This document shows positions 28,340 to 37,266 of a stretch of DNA of 64,000 nucleotides, piece after piece. Made by a program: the position numbers and the translations under genes. How positions within the stretch are numbered: position 1 is the stretch's first letter; each line of letters begins with the position of its first letter. The DNA lies in assembly GCF_025699295.1 (NCBI RefSeq), contig NZ_JAILWB010000014.1, forward strand, positions 62,001 to 126,000. The letters run 5' to 3'. The notes beneath the pieces are model-generated. The model had not been told where the DNA came from. It did no database searches and saw only the letters and a list, made by a program, of their open reading frames with translations. This stretch comes from Hydrogenophaga sp. GTDB lineage: Bacteria; Pseudomonadota; Gammaproteobacteria; Burkholderiales; Burkholderiaceae_C.

Positions 28340-29449
28340 TCAGCCCGCCCGCCGGATCGGGATCACGGTCGGTCCGGCGCCCGGCGCGTCGCTGCGCTCG
28401 GCGTCCACCATGCGGTCGATCAGGCGGCGTGCCCACATGGCGCCGGCGTCGATGTTGAGGTTGTAGAACTTGTGGTCCGGGTGCTCCTCGATGGCCTTCT
28501 GCTGCGCCTCGAGCACGAACTCGTCCTCGCGGAAGATGGTGGCCACGCCCTCGCGCAACTGGTGCGTGAGGCGCTGCTCGTCCAGGCAGTAGTTGCGCGC
28601 GAAGGCCCAGAAATACAGGCAGGTGTTGCCGGTCTCGGGCGTGATGGTGTTGAGCACGTAGCCGTTGACGCCCTGGCTGCGATCGCCCGGGTTCTCGCCG
28701 CGCGGCACCGCGCCGCTGCCCGCGGGCGCCACGCCGACGTCGATCGTCACCGTGCACGGCGCCTCGAAGCGGATGATCTGCCAGCGATCCACCGGGCCCA
28801 CGTGGCCCCGTGCGTGCTGGATCTGCCCGGCCCAGAACGGCGGCGCCTCGATGTTCTCCATCCAGCGTGTCACGGTGGCGGTGCGCTCGCCGTGCGTGGC
28901 CACGAAAGGCGCTTCGGCCACGGCGCGGTTGCCGATGCTGCTGCCGTGCACGAAGGTCTCGTGCGTCAGGTCCATCAGGTTGTCGACCACCAGCCGGTAG
29001 TCGCACTGCACACGAATCATCTTGCCGTCACCTGCCCATTCGGGGTCTTGGTTCCAGTGCAGGTCGGGCACCAGCGCCGGGTCGGCCAGCGACGGATCGC
29101 CCGGCCAGATCCAGAGGAAGCGGTGCTGCTCGACCACCGGGAAAGAGCGCACGCAGGCCGAGGGGTTGAGCGTCTCCTGGCTCGGCATGTGGGTGCAGCG
29201 GCCTTCGGCGTTGAACACCAGGCCGTGGTAACCACAGACCAGTTCATCGCCTTCGAGCCGCCCCATGGACAGCGGCAGCAGGCGGTGCCAGCAGGCGTCC
29301 TCCAGCGCCACCGGCGTGCCATCGATCTGGCGGTACAGCACCAGTTTCTGGTTGCAGATGGTGCGCGCCAGCAGGCTGCGGCCGACTTCCACGTCGTAGG
29401 CGGCGGCGTACCAGGCGTTGAGCGGAAAATGGGATGGCGTCGTATTCAT
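28340..29449 (-). CDS. vanA: Rieske oxygenase, vanillate O-demethylase-type (VanA-like)
   Basis: A 369-residue terminal oxygenase expected to remove the O-methyl group of vanillate or a related methoxy-aromatic as formaldehyde, giving protocatechuate. The Rieske [2Fe-2S] ligands are in CWHR and CGYHG (residues about 53-75). The mononuclear iron motif is in [16 protein letters not shown], close to the VanA consensus. The start at 29449 gives [19 protein letters not shown], the typical VanA N-terminus; longer frames run into the intergenic region. It is the first gene of the operon with the GntR and VanB-like genes. The exact substrate cannot be fixed from sequence. Confidence 0.87.
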   Translation of the reverse strand: MNTTPSHFPLNAWYAAAYDVEVGRSLLARTICNQKLVLYRQIDGTPVALEDACWHRLLPLSMGRLEGDELVCGYHGLVFNAEGRCTHMPSQETLNPSACVRSFPVVEQHRFLWIWPGDPSLADPALVPDLHWNQDPEWAGDGKMIRVQCDYRLVVDNLMDLTHETFVHGSSIGNRAVAEAPFVATHGERTATVTRWMENIEAPPFWAGQIQHARGHVGPVDRWQIIRFEAPCTVTIDVGVAPAGSGAVPRGENPGDRSQGVNGYVLNTITPETGNTCLYFWAFARNYCLDEQRLTHQLREGVATIFREDEFVLEAQQKAIEEHPDHKFYNLNIDAGAMWARRLIDRMVDAERSDAPGAGPTVIPIRRAG

Positions 29450-29459
29450 GGATACGCAA

Positions 29460-29467
29460 TGTATACA
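29460..29467. promoter_or_regulatory. TGTATACA palindrome upstream of vanA
   Basis: A perfect 8-bp palindrome 11 bases before the vanA-like start, within the AT-rich divergent spacer. It sits where a repressor would block the leftward transcript. The GTATAC core recurs upstream of dctQ. FCD-type GntR regulators bind short symmetric sites of this kind, so the operon's own GntR protein is the candidate. Confidence 0.55.
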
Positions 29468-29519
29468 GAAACCCGGCATTTTCAAGAGAATTTGACCATT
29501 TATTGGGGTTTTCCATAGG

Positions 29520-29535
29520 TTCATGTATTCATGAA
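29520..29535. promoter_or_regulatory. TTCATG/CATGAA inverted repeat upstream of the MetE-like gene
   Basis: Perfect 6-bp arms TTCATG (29520-29525) and CATGAA (29530-29535) around TATT, 55 bases before the MetE-like start. It could be an operator for the rightward gene or part of its promoter. It lies 52 bases from the TGTATACA site in the same divergent region. Confidence 0.45.
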
Positions 29536-29590
29536 AGGCTGGCAAAGTGCGCATTCCCATTCTTTTCAGCCCACCACCACAGGACTTTCC

Positions 29591-30721
29591 ATGAGCTTGC
29601 GCGCCCATCCCCCGTTCCGCGCCGACCACGTCGGCAGCTTTCTGCGACCGGCCTACCTGCTCGAAGCGCGCGACCAGTTCTTCAACCAGAAGAGCATCAC
29701 GGCCGAGCAGCTGCGCAAGGTCGAGGACCGCGCCATCACCGAGATCGTCAAGTTCCAGGCCGACGTGGGCCTGAGCTCGATCACCGACGGGGAATTCCGT
29801 CGCACCTACTTCCACATCGATTTCCTGGAACAGCTCGGTGGCGTCAAGACCGACATCCCGGTCACCATCCGCAAGCCCGACGGCACCGAGGAACTAGCGC
29901 CCCCGGTGATCCGCGTGATCGACAAGGTGCGCCACGCGAAGAACATCCAGCTGGCCGACTTCCAGTACCTCAAGGCGCAGGTCGAAGCCCTGGGCCGACC
30001 GGGCCTCACGCCCAAGGTGACGATCCCCTCGCCCACCATGCTGCATTTCCGCGGCGGGCGCGCCGGCATCAGCAAGGAGGCCTACCCCGAACTCGACCCG
30101 GTGTTCTACGACGACGTGGCCAAGGCCTATGGCGACGAGTTGCAGAGCCTGGCGGACGCGGGCTGCACCTATGTGCAGATGGACGACACCAACATGGCCT
30201 ACCTGTGCGACGAGCGCATGCGCGAAGCCGCGCGCCAGCGCGGCGACGACCCGAACGAACTGCCGCACCGCTACGCCGGTTTCATCAACAAGGTGGTGGC
30301 GCACAAGCCCAAGGGCATGACGCTGGCCATGCACCTGTGCCGCGGCAACTTCAAGAGCACGCACGCGGCGGCCGGCAACTACGAGCCGGTGGCCGAGGCG
30401 CTGCTGGCCGAGATGAAGCTCGACGCCTTCTTCCTCGAATACGACGACGAGCGCTCGGGCGACTTCCGCCCGCTGCGCTACCTGTCGAAAGACAAGATCG
30501 TGGTGCTGGGTCTGGTGACGACCAAGTTCGGCCAGCTGGAAAGCAAGGACGCGCTCAAGCGCCGCATCGAGGAAGCCGCGAAGTACGCCCCGCTGGACCA
30601 GATGTGCCTGTCGCCGCAGTGCGGTTTCTCCTCCACCGTGCACGGCAACAACATCGCGGTGGAAGACCAGCGCAAGAAGCTGGCGCTGGTGGTGGAGACG
30701 GCGCAGGAAGTCTGGGGTTGA
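29591..30721 (+). CDS. MetE-like (cobalamin-independent) methyltransferase family protein
   Basis: A 376-residue protein with only the catalytic barrel of the MetE/COG0620 family; full MetE is about 750 residues with two barrels. Landmarks: RADHVGSFLRPAYLLEA, SSITDGEFRRTYFHIDF, CTYVQMDDTNMAYLCDE, the zinc-type His and Cys in LAMHLCRGNF and the final Cys in CLSPQCGFSST. The start at 29591 is preferred to an in-frame ATG at 29531 that lies against the inverted repeat. Being divergent from a demethylase operon suggests a role in one-carbon transfer linked to methoxy-aromatics. Homocysteine methylation is another possibility. The real acceptor is unknown. Confidence 0.82.
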   Translation: MSLRAHPPFRADHVGSFLRPAYLLEARDQFFNQKSITAEQLRKVEDRAITEIVKFQADVGLSSITDGEFRRTYFHIDFLEQLGGVKTDIPVTIRKPDGTEELAPPVIRVIDKVRHAKNIQLADFQYLKAQVEALGRPGLTPKVTIPSPTMLHFRGGRAGISKEAYPELDPVFYDDVAKAYGDELQSLADAGCTYVQMDDTNMAYLCDERMREAARQRGDDPNELPHRYAGFINKVVAHKPKGMTLAMHLCRGNFKSTHAAAGNYEPVAEALLAEMKLDAFFLEYDDERSGDFRPLRYLSKDKIVVLGLVTTKFGQLESKDALKRRIEEAAKYAPLDQMCLSPQCGFSSTVHGNNIAVEDQRKKLALVVETAQEVWG

Positions 30722-30974
30722 GGCCTTCTCGCTCATTGCGTTTCTCGCCTTGACCTCGCGCCCGGCCGGTGGCGGCGCTGGCCCAATTCGCGGTTGCCAC
30801 AAAAGACGGTGCGCCCACGCGGCGTTGATGAAGCAGTCGCAGCGCGCCCGGGTACACGTCCGCGAGCGGCCGGCGCCAGCATGACCGGACCACCCGACCT
30901 CCCCACAAAGCAGGCGAGAAATCCGCTCAAGGCCCAGCACCTCGAAAAGAAAGGCCGCTGGTTACCATCCCCGC

Positions 30975-31565
30975 ATGGCCGCACCGCTGCACTTTTACTT
31001 CGACTTCATCTCGCCCTACGGCTACTTCGCCTCGCTGCGCATCGAAGACCTCGCGGCGCGACACGGGCGGGGCGTGGCCTGGCACCCGATGCTGCTGGGC
31101 GTCTCGGTGATGAAGGTGATGGGCCTCAAGCCCCTGATGGAGACACCGCTCAAGGGCCCCTACACCGAACGCGACGTGCTGCGCCATGCGCGTGAACACG
31201 GCATTGCCTTGCAGCGCCACCCGATGGACACGGTGATGAACCCGCTGCCCTGCGCACGCGCGATGGCCTGGGTGAACCGCCACCAGCCGCAGCGCGCGGC
31301 CGAGGTGGCGCACGCCCTCTACGCCGCGTACTGGGGCCAGGGGCTGGACCTGTCCACGGCCGGCTCGCTGCTGCCGCTGGTGGGCGCAACCATCGCCGAG
31401 GCCGCCGCGAGCGACGAAGCCGCTGCCCTGCTGCGCAGCGAAGTGGACGCCGCGCTCCAGGCCGGCGTGTTCGGCTCGCCCACCGTGGTGGTGGACGGCG
31501 AGCTGTTCTGGGGCGTGGACAAGCTGGATCAGCTCGAGCGCTGGCTCACGCGCGGCGGCTGGTGA
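30975..31565 (+). CDS. DsbA-family isomerase (2-hydroxychromene-2-carboxylate type)
   Basis: A 196-residue thioredoxin-fold protein of the kappa-class GST/HCCA-isomerase group. It starts PLHFYFDFISPYGYFA with the catalytic Ser in the place of the DsbA cysteine, has WHPMLLGVSVMKVMG, and the cis-Pro segment GVFGSPTVVVDGELFWGVDKL. No signal peptide, so it is cytoplasmic and uses glutathione. Such genes are common in aromatic catabolic clusters. The 253 bases upstream hold no gene I can support. It converges on the acyl-CoA synthetase, with stops 9 bases apart. Confidence 0.85.
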   Translation: MAAPLHFYFDFISPYGYFASLRIEDLAARHGRGVAWHPMLLGVSVMKVMGLKPLMETPLKGPYTERDVLRHAREHGIALQRHPMDTVMNPLPCARAMAWVNRHQPQRAAEVAHALYAAYWGQGLDLSTAGSLLPLVGATIAEAAASDEAAALLRSEVDAALQAGVFGSPTVVVDGELFWGVDKLDQLERWLTRGGW

Positions 31566-31574
31566 GCCCCGGAT

Positions 31575-33419
31575 TCAGGCAAACACGATCTCGACCTCGA
31601 AAGCCATCGCCGCCAGGCCCTTGAGCACGGTCTCGCGCAGGGCCTCATCCGCAGGTGCGGCGAACGCGATGCGCACGCGCTGGCGCCCCGCGTCGTCGCG
31701 CGCCTGCACGGTGGCCGGCACACCTGGTGCCCAGTCGCGCAGCGTCTCGGACAGCTTGATCTCGATCGCGCGCAGGCGCAGCTCGGGCTTGAACACCTTG
31801 CCGATCGCGGTCATGGGCAGGGCGTCGAGCAGCACCACGCGTCTGGGCACGGCCGGGCGCTCGTACACCTGCGGCGCGACCGCCGCGAGCAGGTCTTCTG
31901 CAGTGATGGTCCCACCAGGCTTGAGCGTCACGAAGGCCACAGGCACCTCGCCGGCATAGGCATCGGGCTCGGCCACCACTGCGCACAGCCCCACCGCCGG
32001 GTGCGCCAGGAACGCCTCCTCCACCAGGCCGGGGTCGATGTTGTGCGAGCCACGAATGATCACGTCCTTGGCGCGGCCGGTGATGTGGATGCGACCGGCG
32101 CCGTCGATATGCCCCAGGTCGCCGGTGACGATCCAGCCCTGCTCGAACAGGCCGGCGTTGCGCGCCGCATCGGTGTAGCCCGGGCTCACGTGCGGGCCGC
32201 GCAGCACCAGCACGCCGGTCTCGCCCGGCGCGCAGCGTTCGTCCAGCTTCGCTTCGCCGTCGCGCCAGGGCACGGCGTGCACCTCGGTGTACGGCAGGCG
32301 CAGGCCGGCAGATCCCGGTGTGCGCGGCCCATGCAGCGGCTCGATGCTGACCAGCCCGGCGCATTCGGTCATGCCCAGGATGTTGCGCACCGGGATGCCG
32401 GTGCCGGCCTCGAAGCGCTGTGCGAGCTCGGAGGGCAGCGGTGAGCCGCCGGTGTAGGCGGCGCGCACGCTGGACACGTCGGCGTCGATGGGCACGCCCA
32501 GCAGCGTGGCCAGCACCGTGGGCACGCAGGCCAGGTGGGTCACGCGCTCGCGCTCGCAGAATGCCCAGTACTGGCGCACGAAGCCCGTGTTGCGCATGCC
32601 AGTGAGCGTAGGCAGAACCTGGCGCGCACCAATGGCCAGCAGTGCCAGGCCGTAGACAAAAGCACCGGCCACGTGGAACAGCGGGAAGCCGTTGATCTCG
32701 ACCGCGTTTTCGTCCATGTCGTAGAAGGCGTGCGCGAACCATGCCGTGTGCGCCTCGTTGCCAGCCGTGTGCTGCGCGAGCTTGGGCGCGCCGGTGGTGC
32801 CCCCGGTGTGGAACAGTGCCACCACGCGGTCGGGATGCAGATCGGGATCGAACGCCAGATCATCGGCGTGCGTGGCTAGCAGGTCCTGCAGCACGGGGAC
32901 GCCGGGCTCGGTGTGCGCGCCCGCGCGGATCTGGATCAGCGGCAGCGGGTGGTGCCGCACCACCTGCTCGGCCACCGGCCAGACCGCCAGTTCATCGCTG
33001 GGCCCCAGCGCCACCAGCACCGTGGCGTTCGACGCCTTGAGCAGCGCCGCGATGTGCTCGGGCTGCAGCAGGTAGTTGATGGGGCACACACGCCCGGCGA
33101 GCTGGGCACCCCACAGCACCACGTGCGCCTCGGGCGTGTTGGGCGCGAGCAGCGCAACCGTGTCATCCGGGCCCACACCCATCGCGCGGAACAGGTTGGC
33201 CGCCCGGTGGATGCCTGCCAGCAGCGCGCGGTAGGTCACGTGGCGCGGCGCGGTGTCCAGGCCCGCATCCGGCAGGAAGGTGAGTGCCTCGCGCGCGGGA
33301 AAGCGCAGGGCAGCGGCACGGATCAGCGCATACGGGCTGCGCTCGGGCGCCACCACGGCGCGCGCGTTCTGCTCCAGGCGCTCGATGTCGGCGAGGGTGG
33401 CGAAAGCCTGCATGTCCAT
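31575..33419 (-). CDS. Acyl-CoA synthetase (AMP-forming), aromatic-acid type
   Basis: A 614-residue adenylate-forming CoA ligase. Motifs: the P-loop FHTGGTTGAPKLAQ, the LGMTECAG adenine-binding segment, VTGDLGHIDGAGRIHITGRAKDVI hinge (cited in part) and the C-terminal catalytic Lys in MTAIGKVFKPELR. It is transcribed left with the amidohydrolase gene just upstream (12 bases). It belongs to a different branch from the second ligase at 35402. Likely substrates are aryl or phenylpropenoid acids, from context. Confidence 0.87.
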   Translation of the reverse strand: MDMQAFATLADIERLEQNARAVVAPERSPYALIRAAALRFPAREALTFLPDAGLDTAPRHVTYRALLAGIHRAANLFRAMGVGPDDTVALLAPNTPEAHVVLWGAQLAGRVCPINYLLQPEHIAALLKASNATVLVALGPSDELAVWPVAEQVVRHHPLPLIQIRAGAHTEPGVPVLQDLLATHADDLAFDPDLHPDRVVALFHTGGTTGAPKLAQHTAGNEAHTAWFAHAFYDMDENAVEINGFPLFHVAGAFVYGLALLAIGARQVLPTLTGMRNTGFVRQYWAFCERERVTHLACVPTVLATLLGVPIDADVSSVRAAYTGGSPLPSELAQRFEAGTGIPVRNILGMTECAGLVSIEPLHGPRTPGSAGLRLPYTEVHAVPWRDGEAKLDERCAPGETGVLVLRGPHVSPGYTDAARNAGLFEQGWIVTGDLGHIDGAGRIHITGRAKDVIIRGSHNIDPGLVEEAFLAHPAVGLCAVVAEPDAYAGEVPVAFVTLKPGGTITAEDLLAAVAPQVYERPAVPRRVVLLDALPMTAIGKVFKPELRLRAIEIKLSETLRDWAPGVPATVQARDDAGRQRVRIAFAAPADEALRETVLKGLAAMAFEVEIVFA

Positions 33420-33431
33420 GAAGTCCTGGCC

Positions 33432-34301
33432 TCAGGCGACGTCCAGCCCCAGCAGGCGCACCGCATTGCCCTTGAGGATGCCGGGCATCACCTCGGGCTT
33501 GAAACCGGCGACCTCGAAGTCCTTCATCCAGCGCTCGGGCGTGATCAGCGGGTAGTCGCTGCCGAACAGGATGCGGTCTTTCAGCAGCGTGTTCGCGTAC
33601 TGCACCAGTTGCTTGGGGAAGTACTTCGGGCTCCAGCCGCTGAGGTCGATCCACACGTTGGGCTTGTGCGTGGCCACGCTCAGGGCTTCGTCCTGCCAGG
33701 GAAAGCTGGGGTGCGCCATCACGATCTGCATGTCCGGGAAGTCGATGGCCACGTCGTCCAGGTGCATGGGGTTGCTGTACTCCAGCCGCAGGCCACCGCC
33801 GCAGCGCATGCCCGATCCGATGCCGCTGTGACCGGTGTGAAAGATCGTGGGCAGCTTGTGCGCGTTGATCACCTCGTAGAGCGGCCAGGCCATCTTGTCG
33901 TAAGGGTGGTAGCCCTGCACCGTGGGGTGGAACTTGAAGCCCTTGACGCCCTCCTCCTTGATGAGCCGCTCGGCCTCGCGCGCGCCCATCTTGCCCTTGT
34001 GCGGGTCGATGCTGGCGAAGGCAATCATCATGTCGCTGTTCTCGCGCGCCGCCTGCGCGATCTCCTCGTTCGGAATGCGGCGCCGGCCCAGTTTCGATTC
34101 GCTGTCCACGGTGAACATCACCAGGCCGATCTTGCGTTCGCGGTAGTAGGCAATGGTCTCGGCGATGGTGGGCCGGCGGTTGCTGCCGAAGTACTTGTCG
34201 GCCGCGCGGTCGTACTCCTCGCCGTAGTTGTCGAAGGGGTTGCGACAACTCACTTCGGCGTGGGTGTGGATGTCGATCGCGATGAGGTTCTGGTGGTCCA
34301 T
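33432..34301 (-). CDS. Amidohydrolase-2 family, possible aryl beta-ketoacyl-CoA hydrolase
   Basis: A 289-residue TIM-barrel hydrolase beginning IAIDIHTHAEVSC, with the HxH metal site, MIAFASIDPHKGK, GFKFHPTVQGYHPYD, IFHTGHSGIGSG, IVMAHPSFPWQDEAL and the Asp in LFGSDYPLITPERW. Relatives such as CouO of Rhodococcus cleave 4-hydroxyphenyl-beta-ketoacyl-CoA in hydroxycinnamate breakdown. Here it sits beside a CoA ligase and opposite hydratase, thiolase and dehydrogenase genes, which supports that role, but the family is broad and the assignment is moderate. Confidence 0.78.
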   Translation of the reverse strand: MDHQNLIAIDIHTHAEVSCRNPFDNYGEEYDRAADKYFGSNRRPTIAETIAYYRERKIGLVMFTVDSESKLGRRRIPNEEIAQAARENSDMMIAFASIDPHKGKMGAREAERLIKEEGVKGFKFHPTVQGYHPYDKMAWPLYEVINAHKLPTIFHTGHSGIGSGMRCGGGLRLEYSNPMHLDDVAIDFPDMQIVMAHPSFPWQDEALSVATHKPNVWIDLSGWSPKYFPKQLVQYANTLLKDRILFGSDYPLITPERWMKDFEVAGFKPEVMPGILKGNAVRLLGLDVA

Positions 34302-34362
34302 GGATGTCTCCGGATGAGGCCGGGGTGCGTTGGCACCCTAGGGTAAACACGGGGGTCTGTTT

Positions 34363-34403
34363 TTGACCGGCACGCTTGTTTTGGTTATTGTTTATAACAA
34401 TAA
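34363..34403 (+). promoter_or_regulatory. Promoter with 19-bp palindromic operator (MarR-type)
   Basis: The -35 TTGACC is at 34363-34368 and the -10 TATTGT at 34386-34391, with 17 bp between them. A perfect inverted repeat TTATTGTT-TAT-AACAATAA fills 34385-34403 and covers the -10. It is in the divergent spacer between the amidohydrolase and enoyl-CoA hydratase genes, so one bound repressor could affect both directions. The site size and position fit a MarR-family repressor; the MarR gene at 48367 is the obvious candidate. Confidence 0.75.
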
Positions 34404-34461
34404 TGGCGGCTTCCAACAAGCACGGGAATCCGATCATCCCGGAGCACAGCCGAGAACCTCC

Positions 34462-35250
34462 ATGCCCATCCATTCCACCGACATCAGCCTGACACTGCAA
34501 GGCGAATCGTCCGAAGTCGCCGTGATCACGCTGAACCGGCCCGCCAAGCGCAATGCGCTCAACGACGGTCTCATCCTCGCCCTGCGCGACATCTTCCAGG
34601 GCATGCCGCACGGCGTGCGCGCCGCCGTGATCTGCGGCTCGGGCGAGCACTTCTGCGCCGGCCTGGACCTGTCCGAACTGGCCGAACGCGACGCCGGCGA
34701 AGGCTTGCACCACTCGCGCATGTGGCACGCCGCGCTCGAGTGCGTGCAGTCCGGCCCGGTGCCGGTGGTGGCCGCGCTGCACGGCGCCGTTGTGGGAGGT
34801 GGTCTGGAGCTGGCCAGCGCCTGCCACATCCGCGTGGCCGACGAATCGAGCTTCTTCGCCCTGCCCGAAGGCTCGCGCGGCATCTTCGTGGGCGGTGGCG
34901 GCTCGGTGCGCATTCCGCGCCTGATCGGCGCCGCGCGCATGACCGACATGATGCTTACCGGCCGCGTCTACAAGGCCGCCGAAGGCGAGCGCATCGGCCT
35001 GGCGCAGTACCTGGTGCCTCAGGGCACGGCCTTCGAGAAGGCCCTGGAACTGGCCACGCGCATCGCGGGCAACGCACCGCTGACCAACTACGCGCTGATG
35101 CACGCACTGCCGCGCATCGCCGAACAACCGGCCGACCACGGCTTCTTCACCGAGGCGCTGATGGCCGCGATCGTGCAGAACGCGCCCGAGGCCAAGGAGC
35201 GCGTGCGCGCCTTCCTCGAAGGGCGCGCAGACAAGGTGAAACGCGACTGA
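34462..35250 (+). CDS. Enoyl-CoA hydratase/isomerase family protein
   Basis: A 262-residue crotonase-fold enzyme from the ATG at 34462. Oxyanion-hole segments HFCAGLDLSELAE and GAVVGGGLELASACH are clear. Catalytic Glu residues are present in GGGLELASA and in FFALPEGSRGIFVGG, as in true hydratases. It probably hydrates cinnamoyl-type CoA esters; a hydratase-lyase giving an aldehyde is possible but less supported. It is the first gene of the rightward operon behind the palindromic promoter, followed after a repeat element by the CoA ligase. Confidence 0.87.
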   Translation: MPIHSTDISLTLQGESSEVAVITLNRPAKRNALNDGLILALRDIFQGMPHGVRAAVICGSGEHFCAGLDLSELAERDAGEGLHHSRMWHAALECVQSGPVPVVAALHGAVVGGGLELASACHIRVADESSFFALPEGSRGIFVGGGGSVRIPRLIGAARMTDMMLTGRVYKAAEGERIGLAQYLVPQGTAFEKALELATRIAGNAPLTNYALMHALPRIAEQPADHGFFTEALMAAIVQNAPEAKERVRAFLEGRADKVKRD

Positions 35251-35337
35251 GGGTCGCTGCTCCCCCCGCGCCGCCTTCGGCGTCACCCCCAGGGGCGATG
35301 CCTGCGGCATGGCAGAGCCAGTTCCGCGGCATCTCTT
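35251..35337 (+). repeat. Intergenic structured repeat, copy B
   Basis: Three nested or adjacent hairpins: CGCC-TTCG-GGCG-like (about 35271-35283), a CCCCC/GGGG hairpin (35286-35295), and GATGCC (35297-35302) paired with GGCATC (35328-35333) enclosing TGGC-AGA-GCCA (35310-35320). It closely matches copy C at 39.3 kb with compensating changes in the stems. It occupies most of the 151-base gap before the CoA ligase. Confidence 0.75.
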
Positions 35338-35401
35338 GACCAGGACACGCGCGCCGACCAGCCCTTTCATGGATCCATACCGACAACACGCCAGAGACAA
35401 C

Positions 35402-37255
35402 ATGACCGCAGCCAAGTACCGCCCCCTGAAGTTCGGTGTCACCCGCGCCACCCTGCGCGACGGCGCGCCCGGCGTGCATTACCTGCGCGCGGCGCAGGAC
35501 CTGCCCGCCTTCCCCGTGCGCATCACCGACCGGCTGGTGCACTGGGCGAAAACCCGCCCCGAGCAGACGGTGTTCGCGCGCCGCGTGAAGAACCCTGATG
35601 GCAGCGCCGGCGACTGGCGGCACATCACGTTCGCGCAGGCGCTGGATGCCGCGCGGCGCATCGGCCAGGGCCTGCTCGACCGCGGCCTCTCGGCCGAGCG
35701 CCCGGTGCTGATCCTGAGCGAAAACGACCTCGAACATGCGCTGCTGGCGCTGGGCTGCCTGTATGCCGGCGTGGCCTACTGCCCCACCTCCCCGCCCTAC
35801 TCGCTGGTCAGCCAGGACTTCGACAAGCTGCACCATGTGGTCAAGACGCTCACGCCCGGCCTGGTGTTCGCGAGCGACGCGAGCCGCTACGGCCGCGCCA
35901 TGCTGGCCACCGTGGCCGAAGGCGTGGAACTCGTCACCACCGAGGGCACGGTGCCCGGGCGCGCCACCACCTCGTTCGCGGCGCTGCTGGCCACCGAACC
36001 CACACCAGCGGTCGACGCGGCCATGGCCGCCACGGGCCCGGACACCATCGTCAAGTTCCTGTTCACCTCGGGCTCGACCAAGATGCCCAAGGCCGTGATC
36101 AACACCCAGCGCATGTGGTGCGCCAACCAGCAGCAGATGAGCGAGTCCATGCCGGTGCTGGCCGAGAGCCCGCTGGTGCTGGTGGACTGGCTGCCCTGGA
36201 ACCACACCTTCGGCGGCAACCACAACTTCGGCATGGTGCTGTTCCACGGCGGCACGCTCTACATCGACGACGGCAAGCCCACGCCCGCGCTGATGGGCGA
36301 GACGCTGCGCAACCTGCGCGAGATCGCCCCCACGGTGTACTTCAACGTGCCCACCGGCTTCGAGGCCATCGCCAACGCGATGAAGACCGACGAGGCGCTG
36401 CGCAAGACCCTGCTCTCGCGCGTGCGCATGTTTTTCTACGCTGGCGCCGCACTGGCGCAGCCGGTGTGGGACGCCCTGCACGCGGTGCAGGAGGCCGAGA
36501 TCGGCGAGCGCATCGTCATGGGCACCGGCCTGGGCATGACCGAGTCCAGCCCCTTCGGCATCTTCGTCACCAGCCCCGACGTGAAGGCCGGCGACCTGGG
36601 CCTGCCCACGCCCGGGCTGGAGCTCAAGCTCGTCGACACCGACGGGAAAACGGAAGTGCGCTACAAGGGCCCGAACATCACGCCGGGCTACTGGCGCATG
36701 CCGGCCGAGACGGCCGACTCCTTCGACGAGGAAGGTTTCTTCAAGACCGGCGACGCGGTGAAGTGGATCGACGAGACCGACATCCACCTGGGCCTGAAGT
36801 TCGACGGCCGCATTGCCGAGGACTTCAAGCTCGCCACCGGCACCTTCGTGAGCGTGGGCCCGCTGCGCGCCAAGGTGATCGCCGCCGGCGCGCCCTACAT
36901 CCAGGACGTGGTGCTCACCGGCCTGAACATGAAGGAAGTGGGTGCCATGGTGTTCCCTACACCAGCGGTTCGCGCGCTCAGCGGCCTGGGCGCCGACGCG
37001 CCCATGCACGAGGTGCTCAACGCCGCGCCGGTGCTCGCACACTTCCAGCGCGTGGTCAACGAGCTGGCGAAGAACGCCACCGGCAGCGCCAGCCGCATCG
37101 CGCGCCTGTGCCTGCTGGCCGACCCACCCACCATCGACCGCGGCGAGATCACCGACAAGGGCTCGATCAACCAGCGCGCCGTGCTCACGCACCGCGCCGA
37201 AACCGTGGCGCAGCTGCACAGCGACACGCTGCACGCGATCCTCAAGCCCGAGTAA
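35402..37255 (+). CDS. Feruloyl-CoA synthase-type acid-CoA ligase
   Basis: A 617-residue AMP-forming ligase: TAAKYRPLKFGVTRATLRDG N-terminus, P-loop FTSGSTKMPKAVI, LVDWLPWNHTFGG, MGTGLGMTESSPFGIF and the KTGDAVKWID segment with the hinge Asp. Family layout follows feruloyl-CoA synthases (Fcs) that activate ferulate or p-coumarate. Start 35402 (MTAAKY) was chosen; in-frame ATGs at 35309 and 35369 are partly inside the repeat element. It lies between the hydratase and the thiolase in one operon. Substrate range is inferred. Confidence 0.87.
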   Translation: MTAAKYRPLKFGVTRATLRDGAPGVHYLRAAQDLPAFPVRITDRLVHWAKTRPEQTVFARRVKNPDGSAGDWRHITFAQALDAARRIGQGLLDRGLSAERPVLILSENDLEHALLALGCLYAGVAYCPTSPPYSLVSQDFDKLHHVVKTLTPGLVFASDASRYGRAMLATVAEGVELVTTEGTVPGRATTSFAALLATEPTPAVDAAMAATGPDTIVKFLFTSGSTKMPKAVINTQRMWCANQQQMSESMPVLAESPLVLVDWLPWNHTFGGNHNFGMVLFHGGTLYIDDGKPTPALMGETLRNLREIAPTVYFNVPTGFEAIANAMKTDEALRKTLLSRVRMFFYAGAALAQPVWDALHAVQEAEIGERIVMGTGLGMTESSPFGIFVTSPDVKAGDLGLPTPGLELKLVDTDGKTEVRYKGPNITPGYWRMPAETADSFDEEGFFKTGDAVKWIDETDIHLGLKFDGRIAEDFKLATGTFVSVGPLRAKVIAAGAPYIQDVVLTGLNMKEVGAMVFPTPAVRALSGLGADAPMHEVLNAAPVLAHFQRVVNELAKNATGSASRIARLCLLADPPTIDRGEITDKGSINQRAVLTHRAETVAQLHSDTLHAILKPE

Positions 37256-37266
37256 AGAGAAACAAC

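Noticed and set aside
30722..30974. Possible small gene between the MetE-like and DsbA-like genes
   Set aside because: A plus-strand frame at 30794 overlaps the DsbA-like gene out of frame and lacks any motif or ribosome site; I treat the 253 bases as intergenic.
33163..35451. A very long minus-strand frame spanning the amidohydrolase gene, the divergent promoter and the hydratase gene
   Set aside because: It is out of frame with the amidohydrolase and antisense to the hydratase and CoA ligase starts; the composition is that of a GC-rich shadow.
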